Shown piece by piece: positions 33,289 through 44,866 of a stretch of 60,000 nt of DNA (within the stretch, counting starts at the first letter, position 1; each line of letters starts with the position of its first letter). Source of the DNA: Bolinopsis microptera (Eukaryota > Ctenophora > Tentaculata > Lobata > Bolinopsidae); contig NC_087074.1 in NCBI RefSeq assembly GCF_026151205.1, forward strand, positions 9,955,226 through 10,015,225. Reading direction: 5' to 3'. A model generated the notes under the pieces. The model did not search any database. It was not told the origin of the DNA and worked only from the letters and a program-made list of their open reading frames with translations. Made by a program: the position numbers and the translations under genes.

Positions 33289-33375
33289 ATCCTAATTTTG
33301 TGTCGTGATGGAGACCGGTGTTCATACAAAACATTTACTAGGTTGCCGTTTGGTGTGAGCAATAGCGAACAGCAC
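33289..33375 (+). pseudogene. Possible remnant of an LTR-retrotransposon reverse transcriptase
   Basis: A short open piece reads CRDGDRCSYKTFTRLPFGVS. RLPFGxS with the preceding aromatic/basic context is characteristic of Ty3/gypsy-type RT. Only about 25 residues match, then a chance frame follows. No long terminal repeats seen. Confidence 0.35.
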
Positions 33376-33835
33376 GCACACTCCTTTGCCCCGTCAACCT
33401 ATATCTAATCTATTTAAAGAGTGACAACCATACTGCACATTGAATTAGGATTCCGTTAAATATCAAATTGATTTATTGTAAACTTGTTTAATCTGTAATA
33501 AATGGCATAAAATTGAAATTTTTGTTTAACTGAAATTTTTGTTTAACTGACTTAACAATGTTCATATGGGCCCCTTGTTGCCGTCGCGTGTTTGACCAAA
33601 TATTCGAATTTCCAGTTCATAGGATTGTTCCGTATGACAATTATTTACATATTTAGCGAGGGCCCCGCTGACCCCGCTGTGCAGGGGGCCGGGCGCCATC
33701 TTAGGGGCGCGCCAAATTGTCATTGAATGTAGGACAATTTCGAAAACTTAACTTAAGTACTAGCAAAACTGCGCGTTTTGCTCTAGATACTGTACACTTT
33801 TCTAGAGATTTTACCGGCGTATCCTCTAAAATCAC

Positions 33836-33945
33836 CTAATTTGTTTAATTCTAGGGAGGGGCACCAAAAGAGGAAGGGGCGCCAACAGGGGGGCGCTTTT
33901 TTGGCGGGGGGGCGCCAACAGGCAACGTTACGCCACTGCCACCAT
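33836..33945. repeat. Dispersed repeat, reverse copy of the one in kinase intron 1
   Basis: The reverse complement reads gcagtggcgtaacgttgcct, then tgttggcgcc and two further gcgcc/tgttggcgcc blocks. It has one more internal unit than the copy at 12486-12620. Confidence 0.65.
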
Positions 33946-34875
33946 GACCATGTAAATTCCGTCACATATTTAAGAAATTTATACGAGGGATGTTTATGAC
34001 ACTCTGACAAGGAATGCCGAATAGTCTAGCATTATTTTATGACCTGAATGTGTTGGGAATTGTTAAAATATTTTAATATTATAAGTAAATAAGATTTGAG
34101 ATCATGAATACGATGTAGTTACACTGAAACGTCGAGTAATCTCCTTTCCCTAATAAGAGCATTTTTACTTGTCGCAACAACCGGGATAAAGATAATTTTA
34201 CCCAGAATACATTACAACAATGCGACTCATAAATAATACTCCAATCCGGATTTTACATAAATAAGAACACATAAGGCACAAATAGGTAAATAGGTATATT
34301 TGTAGGATATCCCAACATGTGAGAAATTGAGCAAATATTGGTATACCAGCTTGAACACCCTACATGACGTACTATGGATCAATCAACATTATTGTAATCA
34401 CGTACCTGTCTCATAAATTATTATGTGGCAGTAATATGATAACATTGGCACAATTATAACATCTCAACATGGTAAAAATATGTAAATTTCGTCACAAAAC
34501 AAATGATTACTTTAATTGCTCCTTGTTGGCAAAATAACTAGTTTATCGACATAGGTATGGTGATAAAGTAACATTACAATTATATTCTAATTGAGGTATG
34601 ATTCTTCAAAATGGGGCAAGAAATGTAAATTCCGCCACATAGACTTCGTTTGGGAAGGATTTTTTTATGCGATCAAAACTTTCTTTCAAAGAATACCATA
34701 TTACTACATACAACATACTAGCTTCCTCCCTGTTACCACGGGCTTTCTAGTAATAATAATAAATTTAAGTTTAAGAACACCAATATTAAGATAAACTTAT
34801 ACTCAGCAGAGTTTAATCTAGTCATCCAAGAAACATTCATGATAAAATATAGTCCGACTGGTAACATTATTGATT
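33946..34875. other. AT-rich stretch without recognised features
   Basis: Open frames are short and have no recognised domain. The phrase atgtaaatt(c/t)cg(t/c)cacat recurs (about 33951, 34483 and 34624), perhaps traces of an old repeat. Confidence 0.3.
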
Positions 34876-34929
34876 TTAATGTTGTGGCATTGCATAATTT
34901 ATTGTGAATATAATATATGTTTCAGAATT

Positions 34930-35559
34930 ATGTAATGTAACGTAATGGCAGTATTGTAAACTAAAATCAAAATACAAAAGATCGACAGGAGCACCTTTGT
35001 CTAAAATATAAAGAATATTATCAAATGTCTCTAAGAGATTAGATAGACAAGATTTACCCTTCACAAATCCATGCTGATGCTTTGAAATTCGTTCTTCTAA
35101 AAATGTTAATAAATGTGCCCTCACCAACTTTTCATACACTTTGCACAAAATACAAGTTAATGAGACAGGTCTATAATTTAAGGGACCAGATTTAACACCC
35201 TTTTTGAACAATGCTACAACAGATGCTGTCTTCCAAATGTCAGGCAGGACTCCTGTTTCTGAACACTTAACAAATAATTTAGTTACAGCTTCAACAAACT
35301 TTTCATCGTATGCTAAGGATTTCAACAACTTTGGATGAACGCCATCCGGACCAGAACTCTTAAAAACATTAATCTTTAAAAGCTGCTTCTTGATATCAGA
35401 ACTGCTAATTCCCACATCATCAATCACCTCTTTGTTATAACTCTCATTTTGGGGAAGAGGGCCAGGTGGTTCACGCACAAACACAGAACTAAAGGCACTA
35501 GCAAGTACCTCAGCTGACTCAGATGAACTATCTGTGCGTGTACCATCTCCTCTTTTCAT
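34930..35559 (-). pseudogene. 5'/3'-truncated LINE RT fragment (CR1-like)
   Basis: About 205 codons on the minus strand: SSGPDGVHPKLLKS, then DIWKTASVVALFKKG, YRPVSLTCILCKVYEKLV and ISKHQHGFVKGKSCLSN, ending in LLYFDFS exactly where SKAFDTVPH should follow. After that the frame is unrelated. It is the same family as the plus-strand element at 38304-39894 (about 85-90 percent alike by eye) and preserves the segment that is deleted there. Confidence 0.8.
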
Positions 35560-36789
35560 AAATTTGTCTGTTTCACAATATGCAATGTGGAAAGTGTACT
35601 TTTAAAATTGTGGGGTTTTATTTTTACTAGACCACTTCACATATAACATTACAAATGGTTATTTTCTAATATAATATATAATATAATAATATGTATAATG
35701 TATAATAATATAACAACCTAGTGTTCCAAAATTACTATCCTTTTTTGTGTTTTATATTTTTTGGGGTTTTCGAACTTTATTTTATTAAATTTATTAAATG
35801 GGTTCATATAAAGGAATTCAATCAATATACACATAATATAGCAATGACCCAATATATATGATGAACAATAATGGCCACTGTCAAAATTCTATGTTTATTA
35901 TTTGAGTTTTTTTTGTGAAAATATGATAATATTCAGTCATCCGTAAAAATTTTGTCATATGTTGTATATGACCCGCCGCGTACGAAGTGCGCAGCTCCCC
36001 CTGTATCGTCGAGAACGATACTATAGTGAAGCGACCGTGGGGGTCACCACGTGCAACGTGATACAATGAAAATTGGCCACGGGCCTAAATATTACATATA
36101 TTCAATCAATTACAATTAATTACTATTACCAATATTAAAAACGAGCAAACAACAGCTAGTTAATAGCTAGTTGACAGCTTGTAGCGCGATGCGTTACACT
36201 CAATGAGGCTTCTCACAGGCTTCTCCTGGCTAGATCGGCGAGATGCGCTACTGTGCCGCGCCGAGCTGCCATGAATTGACATCGTCAATTAAGTTAACAG
36301 CTAAGTAACTTATTATTATACATTCAATTTTCGAGATTTTCTCAAAAATTGTAACCAATTTGAATCAGTCGTAATTTATAATTTGTTCTCATTAATTTTT
36401 TGCAATGTATTAAAAATCCATGTATGCACAATTTATTAATTGACGATGTCAATTCATCTCAGCTCGGCGCGGCACAGTGCAGTAGCGCATCTCGCTACAA
36501 TAGGTTTACAACATACATGTCGCTGTGAGAAGCCTCATTGAGTGCGCGGCGCGGCACAGTAACGCATCGCGCTACAATAGGTTTACAACCTACCAGGACG
36601 CGCGCCGAGTTGGACTCGTCGACGGTCCTGTATTTATGGAATATATGGAACAGATATTTCACGAGTATCACCCGTTAACCTGGGGTCCCCAGATCAGGAT
36701 ATTTGTTGTATCACGTGAACCCCACTGTTGCTTCACTATAGTAAAGTTTTAATACTTTCAACACTACTATATAACAAATAATTTGAGGG

Positions 36790-37767
36790 ATGGCAAGTAA
36801 CAATGTACCCGAGAGGGTGTCGATACGAAAAAAACGTGGAGTCAAGACGAGTCCCCCTAAGGATTCATCTTCTGATAATGTCCCAGTGCCAGAGGAAAAA
36901 TACTGCCAATGTGATGTTTACATGTCAGAAGAACTATCAGTTGAATGTGAAGCTTGCCAATTATTTTGGCACCTGAGTTGTGTTGGTTTATCTGGCCTTA
37001 AAAACGAGATGTTACTGAATCTAACAAACTGGAAGTGCCCATACTGTTTTGTGGCGCCTCATACCTCAGCTGACACTAAGGAAAACAGGGCTGTCAGGGC
37101 TATTATTAAAGAGGAACTCCAACATTTGACCCCAGCCCTGACTAACTCGATTAAGGAAGCTATTAAAGGAAGCGCAGAGAAAACAGTTGACAAAGCTGTT
37201 CGTCTCTATTCTGAGGTAACAGCACAAACCCAGAAGAAGGTTCTCGATGACATGAGTCGTGAACAAGCTTCTGAAACTGTTATTTCGGAAGTGCAAATGA
37301 AGATGCACACTGATACATTTGAGCGAAACAAACGAAAACTCAATCTGTGTGTGCTCAAGGTTCCAGAGAGCAAAAAGACTACCTCTAAGCAACGCCAGGA
37401 GGACGACTCCAAGTTCTGCAGGGAGACCCTAAAGATTAAGAAGGACGACATGATAAGTTGCCATCGCTCTGGCAAGCTTGATGCTGACAAGCCAGATCAT
37501 CGTCGCCCGCTCATCATCCAGACACGAGATGAAGAGTCAGTAAATTTCTACGCTGACCATGGTAAGGGCTGGAAAGAGTCAACTTATTGGATCAACTTGG
37601 ACCTCTGCAAGGCAGACAGAGATATTCGTTTTTTAGCCAGAAAGGAGAGGAAGAAGAGGCAGGAGGAAGCGAAGAAAAGAGAGACAGAGAAGACGAAGGA
37701 GGAAGCAAAGAAAAGAGAGCCAGAGAAGACAGAGGACAAAGCGGAGGCCGCAGTGCCCAGCCGTTAA
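36790..37767 (+). CDS. LINE ORF1 with PHD finger and basic coiled-coil tail
   Basis: 325 residues from the ATG at 36790. A PHD finger at about 39-86 has the full C4-H-C3 set: Cys39, Cys41, Cys53, Cys56, His61, Cys64, Cys83, Cys86 (with QLFWHLSCVGL). It is followed by a helical segment rich in Glu/Lys, a region with NLCVLKVPESKK that resembles the RRM-like part of LINE ORF1 proteins, and a highly charged tail of E/K/R repeats. ORF1 proteins of CR1-like elements often carry PHD-type fingers; they bind the element RNA. The frame is intact, and the endonuclease frame begins in the same stretch that ends this ORF. Confidence 0.75.
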   Translation: MASNNVPERVSIRKKRGVKTSPPKDSSSDNVPVPEEKYCQCDVYMSEELSVECEACQLFWHLSCVGLSGLKNEMLLNLTNWKCPYCFVAPHTSADTKENRAVRAIIKEELQHLTPALTNSIKEAIKGSAEKTVDKAVRLYSEVTAQTQKKVLDDMSREQASETVISEVQMKMHTDTFERNKRKLNLCVLKVPESKKTTSKQRQEDDSKFCRETLKIKKDDMISCHRSGKLDADKPDHRRPLIIQTRDEESVNFYADHGKGWKESTYWINLDLCKADRDIRFLARKERKKRQEEAKKRETEKTKEEAKKREPEKTEDKAEAAVPSR

Positions 37768-38303
37768 ATATTTTTTATACCAATGCTAACGGCCTATTTA
37801 ATAAAATCGATGAACTAAAATGTATTTTATCAATGTATAAATCTATTGAGGTAATTTGTGTAACAGAAACTCATTTTAGTAGTGATATATTAGATGCCGA
37901 AATTTATATTGAAGGATTTAGTATGTTTAGAAAAGATAGAGATTTTAGAATTGACAATTCCACTGGCAGTATAAGTGGTGGAGGAGGCTCTATAATTTAT
38001 GTTAAAAACTGTTGTAATGCTTCACTAGTGAACTCTTTTTTAAAGGCACCGGATTCTTTAGCTGTTAATATCAACACATCAGGTGGACTGATTAGTATTT
38101 GTTGTATTTACAGATCCACTTCATTGAATTTAGAACAGAATAATGCATTAATATCTTGTATCAAGAGCATCTGTAGTGAAAGGAATGATTCTGAAACACT
38201 CCTTTTAGGAGATTTTAATTTACCAAATGTTTTATGGGAAACTGGTAGCATAAATAGTAATATTGCTAGCAAGAACCAGTTTTTAGTTACTCAACAGAAA
38301 TTC
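37767..38303 (+). pseudogene. LINE ORF2 endonuclease part, cut off by an internal deletion
   Basis: Frame open from 37587; the domain begins at LNIFYTNANGLFNKID (37767) and runs through VICVTETHFS (the catalytic Glu) to LLLGDFNLPNVLW (the Asp-Asn pair). Such apurinic/apyrimidinic-type endonucleases nick the target for priming. It stops at 38310-38312 because the C-terminal part of the endonuclease and the N-terminal part of RT are missing: the next frame picks up at AYDNNFVEALTKLF. The minus-strand sibling at 34930-35559 retains part of what is lost. Confidence 0.75.
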
Positions 38304-39894
38304 AGCTTATGACAACAATTTTGTTGAAGCATTAACTAAATTATTTCAAAAGTGTTCAGATACAGGATCTTTACCTGCAGTGTGGAAATCTGCATCTGTT
38401 GTAGCATTGTTTAAAAAGGGTATTAAATCGGACCCCTTAAATTATAGACCAGTTTCATTAACGTGTATTTTGTGCAAAGTGTATGAAAAGTTGGTGAGAG
38501 CACATGTATTGAATTTTCTAGAACATCGAATTTCGAAGCATCAGCATGGATTTGTTAAGGGTAAATCGTGTTTATCTAATCCTTTAGAGACATTTGATGA
38601 CATTCTTGACATTTTAGATGAAGGTGCCCCGGTTGATCTTCTATACTTTGATTTTAGTAAGGCATTCGACACAGTCCCCCACTTTAGACTTCTGTCTAAA
38701 TTGGAAGGCTTTGGTGTCAAAGGAAAGGTTTTAGATGTTATTAAAGATTTTCTGACAGACAGGACTATGAGGGTTTCTGTAGAAGGACAATGGTCCGAGG
38801 TTAAACATGTTTTATCTGGTGTTCCTCAGGGGTCAGTTCTATGCCCTCTCCTATTCATTCTGTATATTAATGATTTGCCTGATCTTGTGAAAAATAAGAT
38901 AAAGTTATTTGCTGATGATCTTAAATTAATTGGTAATGCAGCTAACCACGGTAGTGTTGCTGAAGATATCGAAGAATTAGAAGTTTGGGAAAGTATTTGG
39001 CTTTTACAATTTAATCCTGCCAAGTGCAAAGTAGTGCACATTAATTTTAACAACAATCCTAATTTAAATTATAAAGTAAATGGTATAGAACTTGAAGTAT
39101 CTGCACAGGAAAAAGATTTGGGGGTTATTACCCATAGCTCCCTGCTTTGGAACGAACAGATCAAAGCATGTATCGCTAAGGCAAATCGTATGATTTGTTG
39201 GATTGTAAGGAATTTAGTTATTAGAGAAAAGGTTGTTATGATTGCTATATATAAAGCTTTAATAAGACCTCATCTTGAGTATTGTGTCCAATTGTGGAAT
39301 CCACCTGCGGCTCATGGAAGTTGGGGGACTGTTTTGGAGCTGGAGAGCGTCCAGAGGCGGTTTACCCGTCTGATTGATGAGGTGGGTACTCTTCCTTACA
39401 GCCGTAGACTGGAAATCCTCAATTTGACAACGCTGGCAGAGCGGCGAATACGTGGGGACCTTATTGAAGCTTTTAAGGTTATTAATGCTATGACTGATTA
39501 TGGTTCAGACTTGTTCAGACCAAGCAGATCAGGTCTTAATCTGGTTTCATCCAATAGATGTAGTAAAAGTGTGACAAAGGTCAAGAATATCCAGAAGTCT
39601 TTTCTCCCGGAGCGAGTTATTCCATATTGGAACAAACTCCCTCCGGACGTCAAGAACTCTGTGACAGTTTTAGGTTTTAAAATTAAATTAGAAGGATATA
39701 AGATAGATATGATTTCTAAAAGTATTACAAATGATTGCTTTTTTTGGAATGTTTCTAATGAAGTTTTAGTAAGAATTGAGGGAGCCAGTTATGTCAGTAA
39801 TAAAGAGAAACATAACAATTATCTTTGGTTCCATCCTTATGTGGCAAAGAAGCGTTTTATAAATCTTTATTCCACTGGGAAGTTTTTAAAATAG
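38304..39894 (+). CDS. LINE ORF2 reverse transcriptase part, open after the deletion
   Basis: About 530 codons in the +1 frame relative to the endonuclease piece. WKSASVVALFKKG and NYRPVSLTC open the RT; FDFSKAFDTVPH, then GVPQGSVLCPLLFILYIN and the catalytic LFADDLKLI follow. The C-terminal part includes RFTRLIDEVG, LAERRIRGDLIEAFKVI and FLPERVIPYWNKLP. The first Met is at 38380, but the frame is really the rest of ORF2. The RT core is complete by motif; without a linked endonuclease it is unlikely to be mobile by itself. Confidence 0.8.
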
Positions 39895-40023
39895 GATAAT
39901 GTTTTTGATGAAATTGTTTTTAAATATTGTATTTGATAATTAATTAATGTTGGTGGGGAAATATTTATTATATATTTTTTCACACAGTGCGATGATAGTT
40001 TGTAGACATGTGTGATGATGTGA

Positions 40024-40058
40024 TGTCATAAATTTTACTTTACTTTACTTTACTTTAC
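40024..40058 (+). repeat. LINE 3' microsatellite tail (TTTAC)n
   Basis: About six units of actttactttac-type repeat end the element, followed directly by the inverted-repeat host sequence at 40059 (gatacagggggagcc). CR1/L2-like elements end in short microsatellites rather than poly(A), which fits. Confidence 0.7.
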
Positions 40059-40185
40059 GATACAGGGGGAGCCGCGCACTCGTGCGCGGCGGGTCATACA
40101 ACGTATGACAAGATTTAATTGACGATGTCAATTCATCTCAGCTAGGCGCGGCACAGTAACGCATTGCGCTACAAGACAAGCATAT

Positions 40186-41744
40186 TTGAAAGCTCGTTGA
40201 CTGTTTGATAAACATTAAATTAAATAAGTGTACTGCGCGTCACACATTATATACTTTGAATTGTGAATGGTAATATTGTAGTGTTACGATTTTTCACAAA
40301 GTAGATATCCCCCGAGAATAAAGTTTTGATTTCATTATGACAAATTATTTTGTTCCGATGTTGACCAATCCAGTCGTAGTTGGGAGTTTGCCATTTCCTT
40401 TGATGCGGGCTATATCTCCATCGAAAGCACATCTAATTGAATACGAATGAATATAATTAGTTCTATAACTTGATCGATTCCGCACTTAGTTTCGACCAAA
40501 ATCGAACAGCCACGGGAATCGTTTAAAATCTCCTCTTACGGGATGTCAAATCTGCTAATACTTTGCTAATACTATTTGCCGCCAGCAATACCAGGAAAAT
40601 CAGTTTCGGTGAGTTGCCATTGACTGAGTATCATTGGAAAGAATTCAACTCTTAAAATTTTTATAAAGTCACATACTCTGCCCACAATAAGGGGCCATGA
40701 TTGTGTTAATTAATTAACTGTATAGAATTATTATTAAACACATTATAGAATTATTATTATTAACTTTTAACCCAATTTCCTTTATATGGTTGAGGGGACT
40801 ATATGTGGCATCGCCCAAAGTGTTTCTCGCATCATGCTTATAGTCATATACCTCTTTGGTGTTTGGGTGATACCATTTCATCCACTTCTTTTTGTTTGTT
40901 AGATTGATTTGCCATCTACTTCTTATTCACTGCACTCCTGACAGACAAGAACTACAATTTTGAGTGCATCATTGTTCAATCATCATCCTCTCAAATGCCC
41001 AAAATGGCTGTAGCTGTCATCGAATCATTCACTTGGCCAAATTATCTTTCTTAACTTTATCACAGTACATCAACCTAATGAACAATTTAAGTAACAACGA
41101 ATAATAATATCATTATAAACATAGTTAAACTTGAACATCCGATAATAAACTCATGAAAATTAGATTTGCTATGTAAAATATGCTTTTTACTACATGCTAC
41201 TCGAAAATTCATCTCAATCATATATTTATATCAGCGCGGTGCTAGTCACTTATTGTAATAACGGCGCTGAGCCTAAACTAATGAATTCAAAAATATAATA
41301 AAATTCCAAAGCAAAAGTAAAAGTTATTCTAAAAATATTTCATTAACTGACTAGTGTATTCTAAATGTTTAAATTTTATAAATCGATAGTCTATAATGCC
41401 TTATTCCCATGTATCCTTCTTAACGCCATTTGAATTCTTCTCAACATAATTTAAATTATAACTTCAACCACTATCTGCAAGGCAACCACTATCTGCAAGG
41501 CAATTTCTTGTGAATACCCAACTAACCTGAAATCATTTGTGATGAAAAACTTTCCTCATTATGGCAACTGATTCATGTGATTTGGTGGGCGATAATTATC
41601 AGAAGATTTCCATAAAATGAGTTTCTTCCTAAATTTTAGCCCTCCGTAATTTGTAACTAGGATTACTAAGTGGACGAACCGCTTCCTCTTTCCAATATCC
41701 CACTGTTTTGCACCTTGTTGGTGGCGTATTTATAATATTATATA
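40186..41744. other. Intergenic, AT-rich, no gene seen
   Basis: Only chance-length frames occur. aaccactatctgcaaggc is doubled near 41467-41500. Nothing else recognised. Confidence 0.35.
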
Positions 41745-42256
41745 AAATTGCTGTCAAACGGTTCACCCGGTTAATCAAGGGTATTGGCACACTGCAGCAG
41801 TTTTGGAAATTCTGAATTTAACTTTGCTAGCTGAAAGAAGAATCCGTGGAGATCTTATAAAAACCTTTAAAATATTCTGTGTTTTAGTAGGATATGGTTA
41901 ATAATTTTCAATATTAGTAGAATATTGTTTCAAAGACAAAGTGCAATATTAAAAGCTCTTAATTCAGGAATATTCTTGGCGTTTTTCTTCCTGAGAGAGT
42001 TACACCTTATTGGAATTTCCTACCATTGGATGTCAAGAACTCTTATAGTGTAAATAATTTTAAGATAAATCTAGAGTATGTTAAGAATAGTCATATTATC
42101 CTAAAAGGATTTTGTTTTGATCATCATGGAAAGTGTCTGATGAGGTGATAAGTAGAATCGAAGGATATAATCATTTGGAGAACAAGAGTTATCATAATGA
42201 TTATCTGTGGCTTTATCCATATTTAGCAAAGAAGAAGTTCATTAATTTGAAGTAGA
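41745..42256 (+). pseudogene. Decayed 3' part of a CR1-like LINE
   Basis: Pieces in changing frames match the C-terminal end of the RT ORF at 38304-39894: KRFTRLIKGIGTL, LEILNLTLLAERRIRGDLI, FLPERVTPYWNFLPLDVKNS and, after a stop, VSDEVISRIEGY and YHNDYLWLYPYLAKKKF. Order and spacing are kept and stops intervene. Older than the copy at 36-40 kb. Confidence 0.8.
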
Positions 42257-43856
42257 GCTGTTTGCCCTAACTTGAAATGTCTGATTTATTAAAATTAACT
42301 CTATGAAGTTATAATTTAAATTATTAAGATATTTTTATGAACATTTTTGATGATCTTATGTATCACAATGTTTTGATTTGATTTTGTTTATTACAATACG
42401 TGAATCAGAAGCTCTCAGTCACTATACTAAGACATCTTTTATGATGTTTTAGAAGACATATTTCTATTTCGGTGGATTCTATTTGGGATAATTTATTGTT
42501 TGTTGCTGAATATTTCCACATTACTTTTTAGAACAGCTCTGACATTGTTAGTTTGACGTTGTTAGTCGGTGTTACTTGTGCCAGTTGATATCCATTTGAG
42601 CAGTTCATGTGTTGTATGGTTAAATTTTGGGTATTATTAGATTTAATATCATGAAATGGTATCTTAGAGCATTTATAAGGTAGGACTGTACAGGTGTTTT
42701 TGGACATTCTTTATTCTCTACTATAGTATGTGCATTGTGCATATGTCCTGAACTACAAGTTGTATTCATACATGTTTATTTGTTCTCAATGTTTAATAGC
42801 CAGTGTTAATGTTGCTGCCTTGTTATTGGTAAATTTGAACTGATATAAAAGTGCAAATTTTTATATTCCCAAACAAAGTCACGCTTGAAAGGCTTAAATA
42901 GTAAATATATATTTCATGTTTTTAATGTCGAAGCGTGCTATAAATACTAGAATATATTTATTTAATTTAGAATGTTGTTGGTACTCCTAATTCAGAGGAT
43001 GATCACCCATTTCCGGTAAGGAGTGTAAGTGTTAACTTGTCTGAGAGTCACGAAACTACAGTTTTTTGGTTTTTTTGGACAGCCAAGCCAAGGATTTTTG
43101 CGGGTTTTGCAGCGTGACTTCTGGGATTTAAATAAATGTCACCACACTATTTTATGTGATTGGTAATTCAATGCATTATTGACAGTTGACACGCTTACGA
43201 GAGTCAAACTTTTTATGGTAGCTACTCGTTATTTTTACTAACTCTGCTTTTCAGTTCCTCAGTTTAATTCCCTTTGAAGGGTAACATTAGCAAGAAAAAC
43301 ATTCCTGCAACATTCTTTGTTATAAGAATTTCTATGCGAACTCTAACAATCACGCAGCATTTAAGTGAAAACATTAATATATGTGTCATTCAGGAATTTG
43401 TACCTCACTTATTCGTTGTGCCTTGACCATTTTAACCGCAAAACCCCAAACTCACTCAGCTGTACTTTGATAATTGTATGTGGTGCCGCACCAAAATAAA
43501 GGGTCCTTAATCGGAAGATGCCTGGGACATTATTTAGAATTATTATTATCTTTAATTATATTTAAACGTATTTCTGTGTTACAATATATGATAATCTAAT
43601 TTAATTTAAACATAATTAATATTCTATGACAATGTGTCATCCCTTCCCCTCCGTAATAATAGACTATTAAACCAATGATAACCAAACGTTCCGGTAACTT
43701 ATTTGAATTATAAATAAATTGGTAACGAAAATGGTTTATAATTGTAATTAAATGTGTATAATACTGAACAAATTATAAAGCTTTGATTTTGTGTCATCTC
43801 AATAATACTCACGTCTCACAGCTGCATGACAAGAGTTGCTCGACGAACCCGACAAT
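42257..43856. other. Upstream region of the TSP1 gene, no other gene seen
   Basis: AT-rich. A possible 3' splice acceptor (cacgtctcacag, ending 43821) lies 36 bases before the ATG. No TATA box assigned with confidence. Confidence 0.3.
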
Positions 43857-44866
43857 ATGAATACTACGATCTGTCGATGTATTCTGTTATTCCTATTTTT
43901 AGGTAAGTTAGTTTGTAAACTCGAGAGTTAACTGAATACTTTAGCGTTGCTTCTTTAAAATTAAATAGTTTCAAAGTTTTCAGATTTTGAATTGCCGCCC
44001 TCAATCTTTGCAAAGTTCACCGAGTTTTCATTTTCAGGAGTCATAGCAACTTCTGCGAAGAGACCGAGAGCTCTAAAGTTAAAATCGGTTAGTATCTTCT
44101 TATTTATATTAGCGACAATAGAAACGCTATTGTTGGCGTGAGGAGAGCGAGGACTCCTCAAACTGCATTAAATATATTCCTTCTGTAACGTAATCAATAA
44201 ATGTAATAGATTTGTAGTGTTGTTATTAGTTTAAAATATAATATTGTTATCCTTTTCATAGTTAATAATACACGAGTTCTAAATTAAGTCCATTTTATAA
44301 ATATTCGTTATCTAAACCAGTTTTTTCTTCTCAGAAACGTAACCGCGGACAACTTGGAAGACGATCAAGTAAGTGGAAAACCCCTTGTTAAGCGATTGAA
44401 CTAATTTTATACGTACCACTCAAATATGATTGCCCTAGTACCGAAATTCATCTCACCTTATTCGATTTAAGCAATCAACCAGTCCCGTAGCAAGTTAACA
44501 CCCGGTAAAACTTAACGATGATCGAAATTTGATTTGTCTAAGATTAAGTCAACTTCAATATCACACAAGAAAATCATACAGGTCTTTACCTATTTTATCA
44601 ATTATGTGCTCTGATTGAACAAACTATTTACCTTTTTGATCAAAAGCACTGTACCCTCTCACAATCCCTCTACCAAGTTCCAACAGGGCAACTGGAGAAG
44701 GTGGACGGTGGGTACAGCGAGTGGAACCTCTTCAGTCTGTGTAACCAACAAACCTGCACCGAGACTTGGATCCGGTACTGCAACAGCCCCCGACCCCGTA
44801 ATGGTGGGAAAACGTGTGTCGGAGAGAGCTTCAAGAAGGAGAGATGTGGGGACGCCTCCAAGTGTG
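43857..44866 (+). CDS. Secreted thrombospondin type 1 repeat protein, 5' part
   Basis: Four exons: 43857-43902, 44038-44087, 44335-44368, 44687-44866, with agreeing phases (1, 0, 1, 1). Residues 1-20 form a signal peptide (MNTTIC..CILLFLFL). A very basic linker with KRPR, KRNRGQLGRRSR (23-44) has dibasic sites for pro-protein cleavage. A thrombospondin type 1 repeat follows at 49-103, with GYSEW, six cysteines (62, 67, 75, 87, 97, 103), WIRYCNSPRPRNGG and the final C-K-C pattern. TSP1 modules bind glycosaminoglycans and matrix proteins. The gene continues after a phase 1 donor (gtgagt at 44867); one downstream exon may be 53771-53806. The 3' end is not found. A short basic N terminus plus one TSP1 is unusual for long matrix proteins, so more repeats may follow. 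Confidence 0.8.

Larger units (their letters stand above)
35950..40185. repeat. Inverted-repeat host element flanking a LINE
   Basis: Left 35950-36030 (tgacccgccgcgtacgaag, then ctccccctgtatcgtc) is the inverse of right 40059-40112. Left 36175-36300 (tgtagcgcgatgcgttac, then catgaattgacatcgtcaat) is the inverse of right about 40122-40180 and also of an internal copy at about 36435-36560. So a foldback-type element with GC-rich motifs (ggcgcggcacagtaacgc) has taken up a LINE (about 36770-40058). The element's termini are not precisely defined. Confidence 0.6.
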
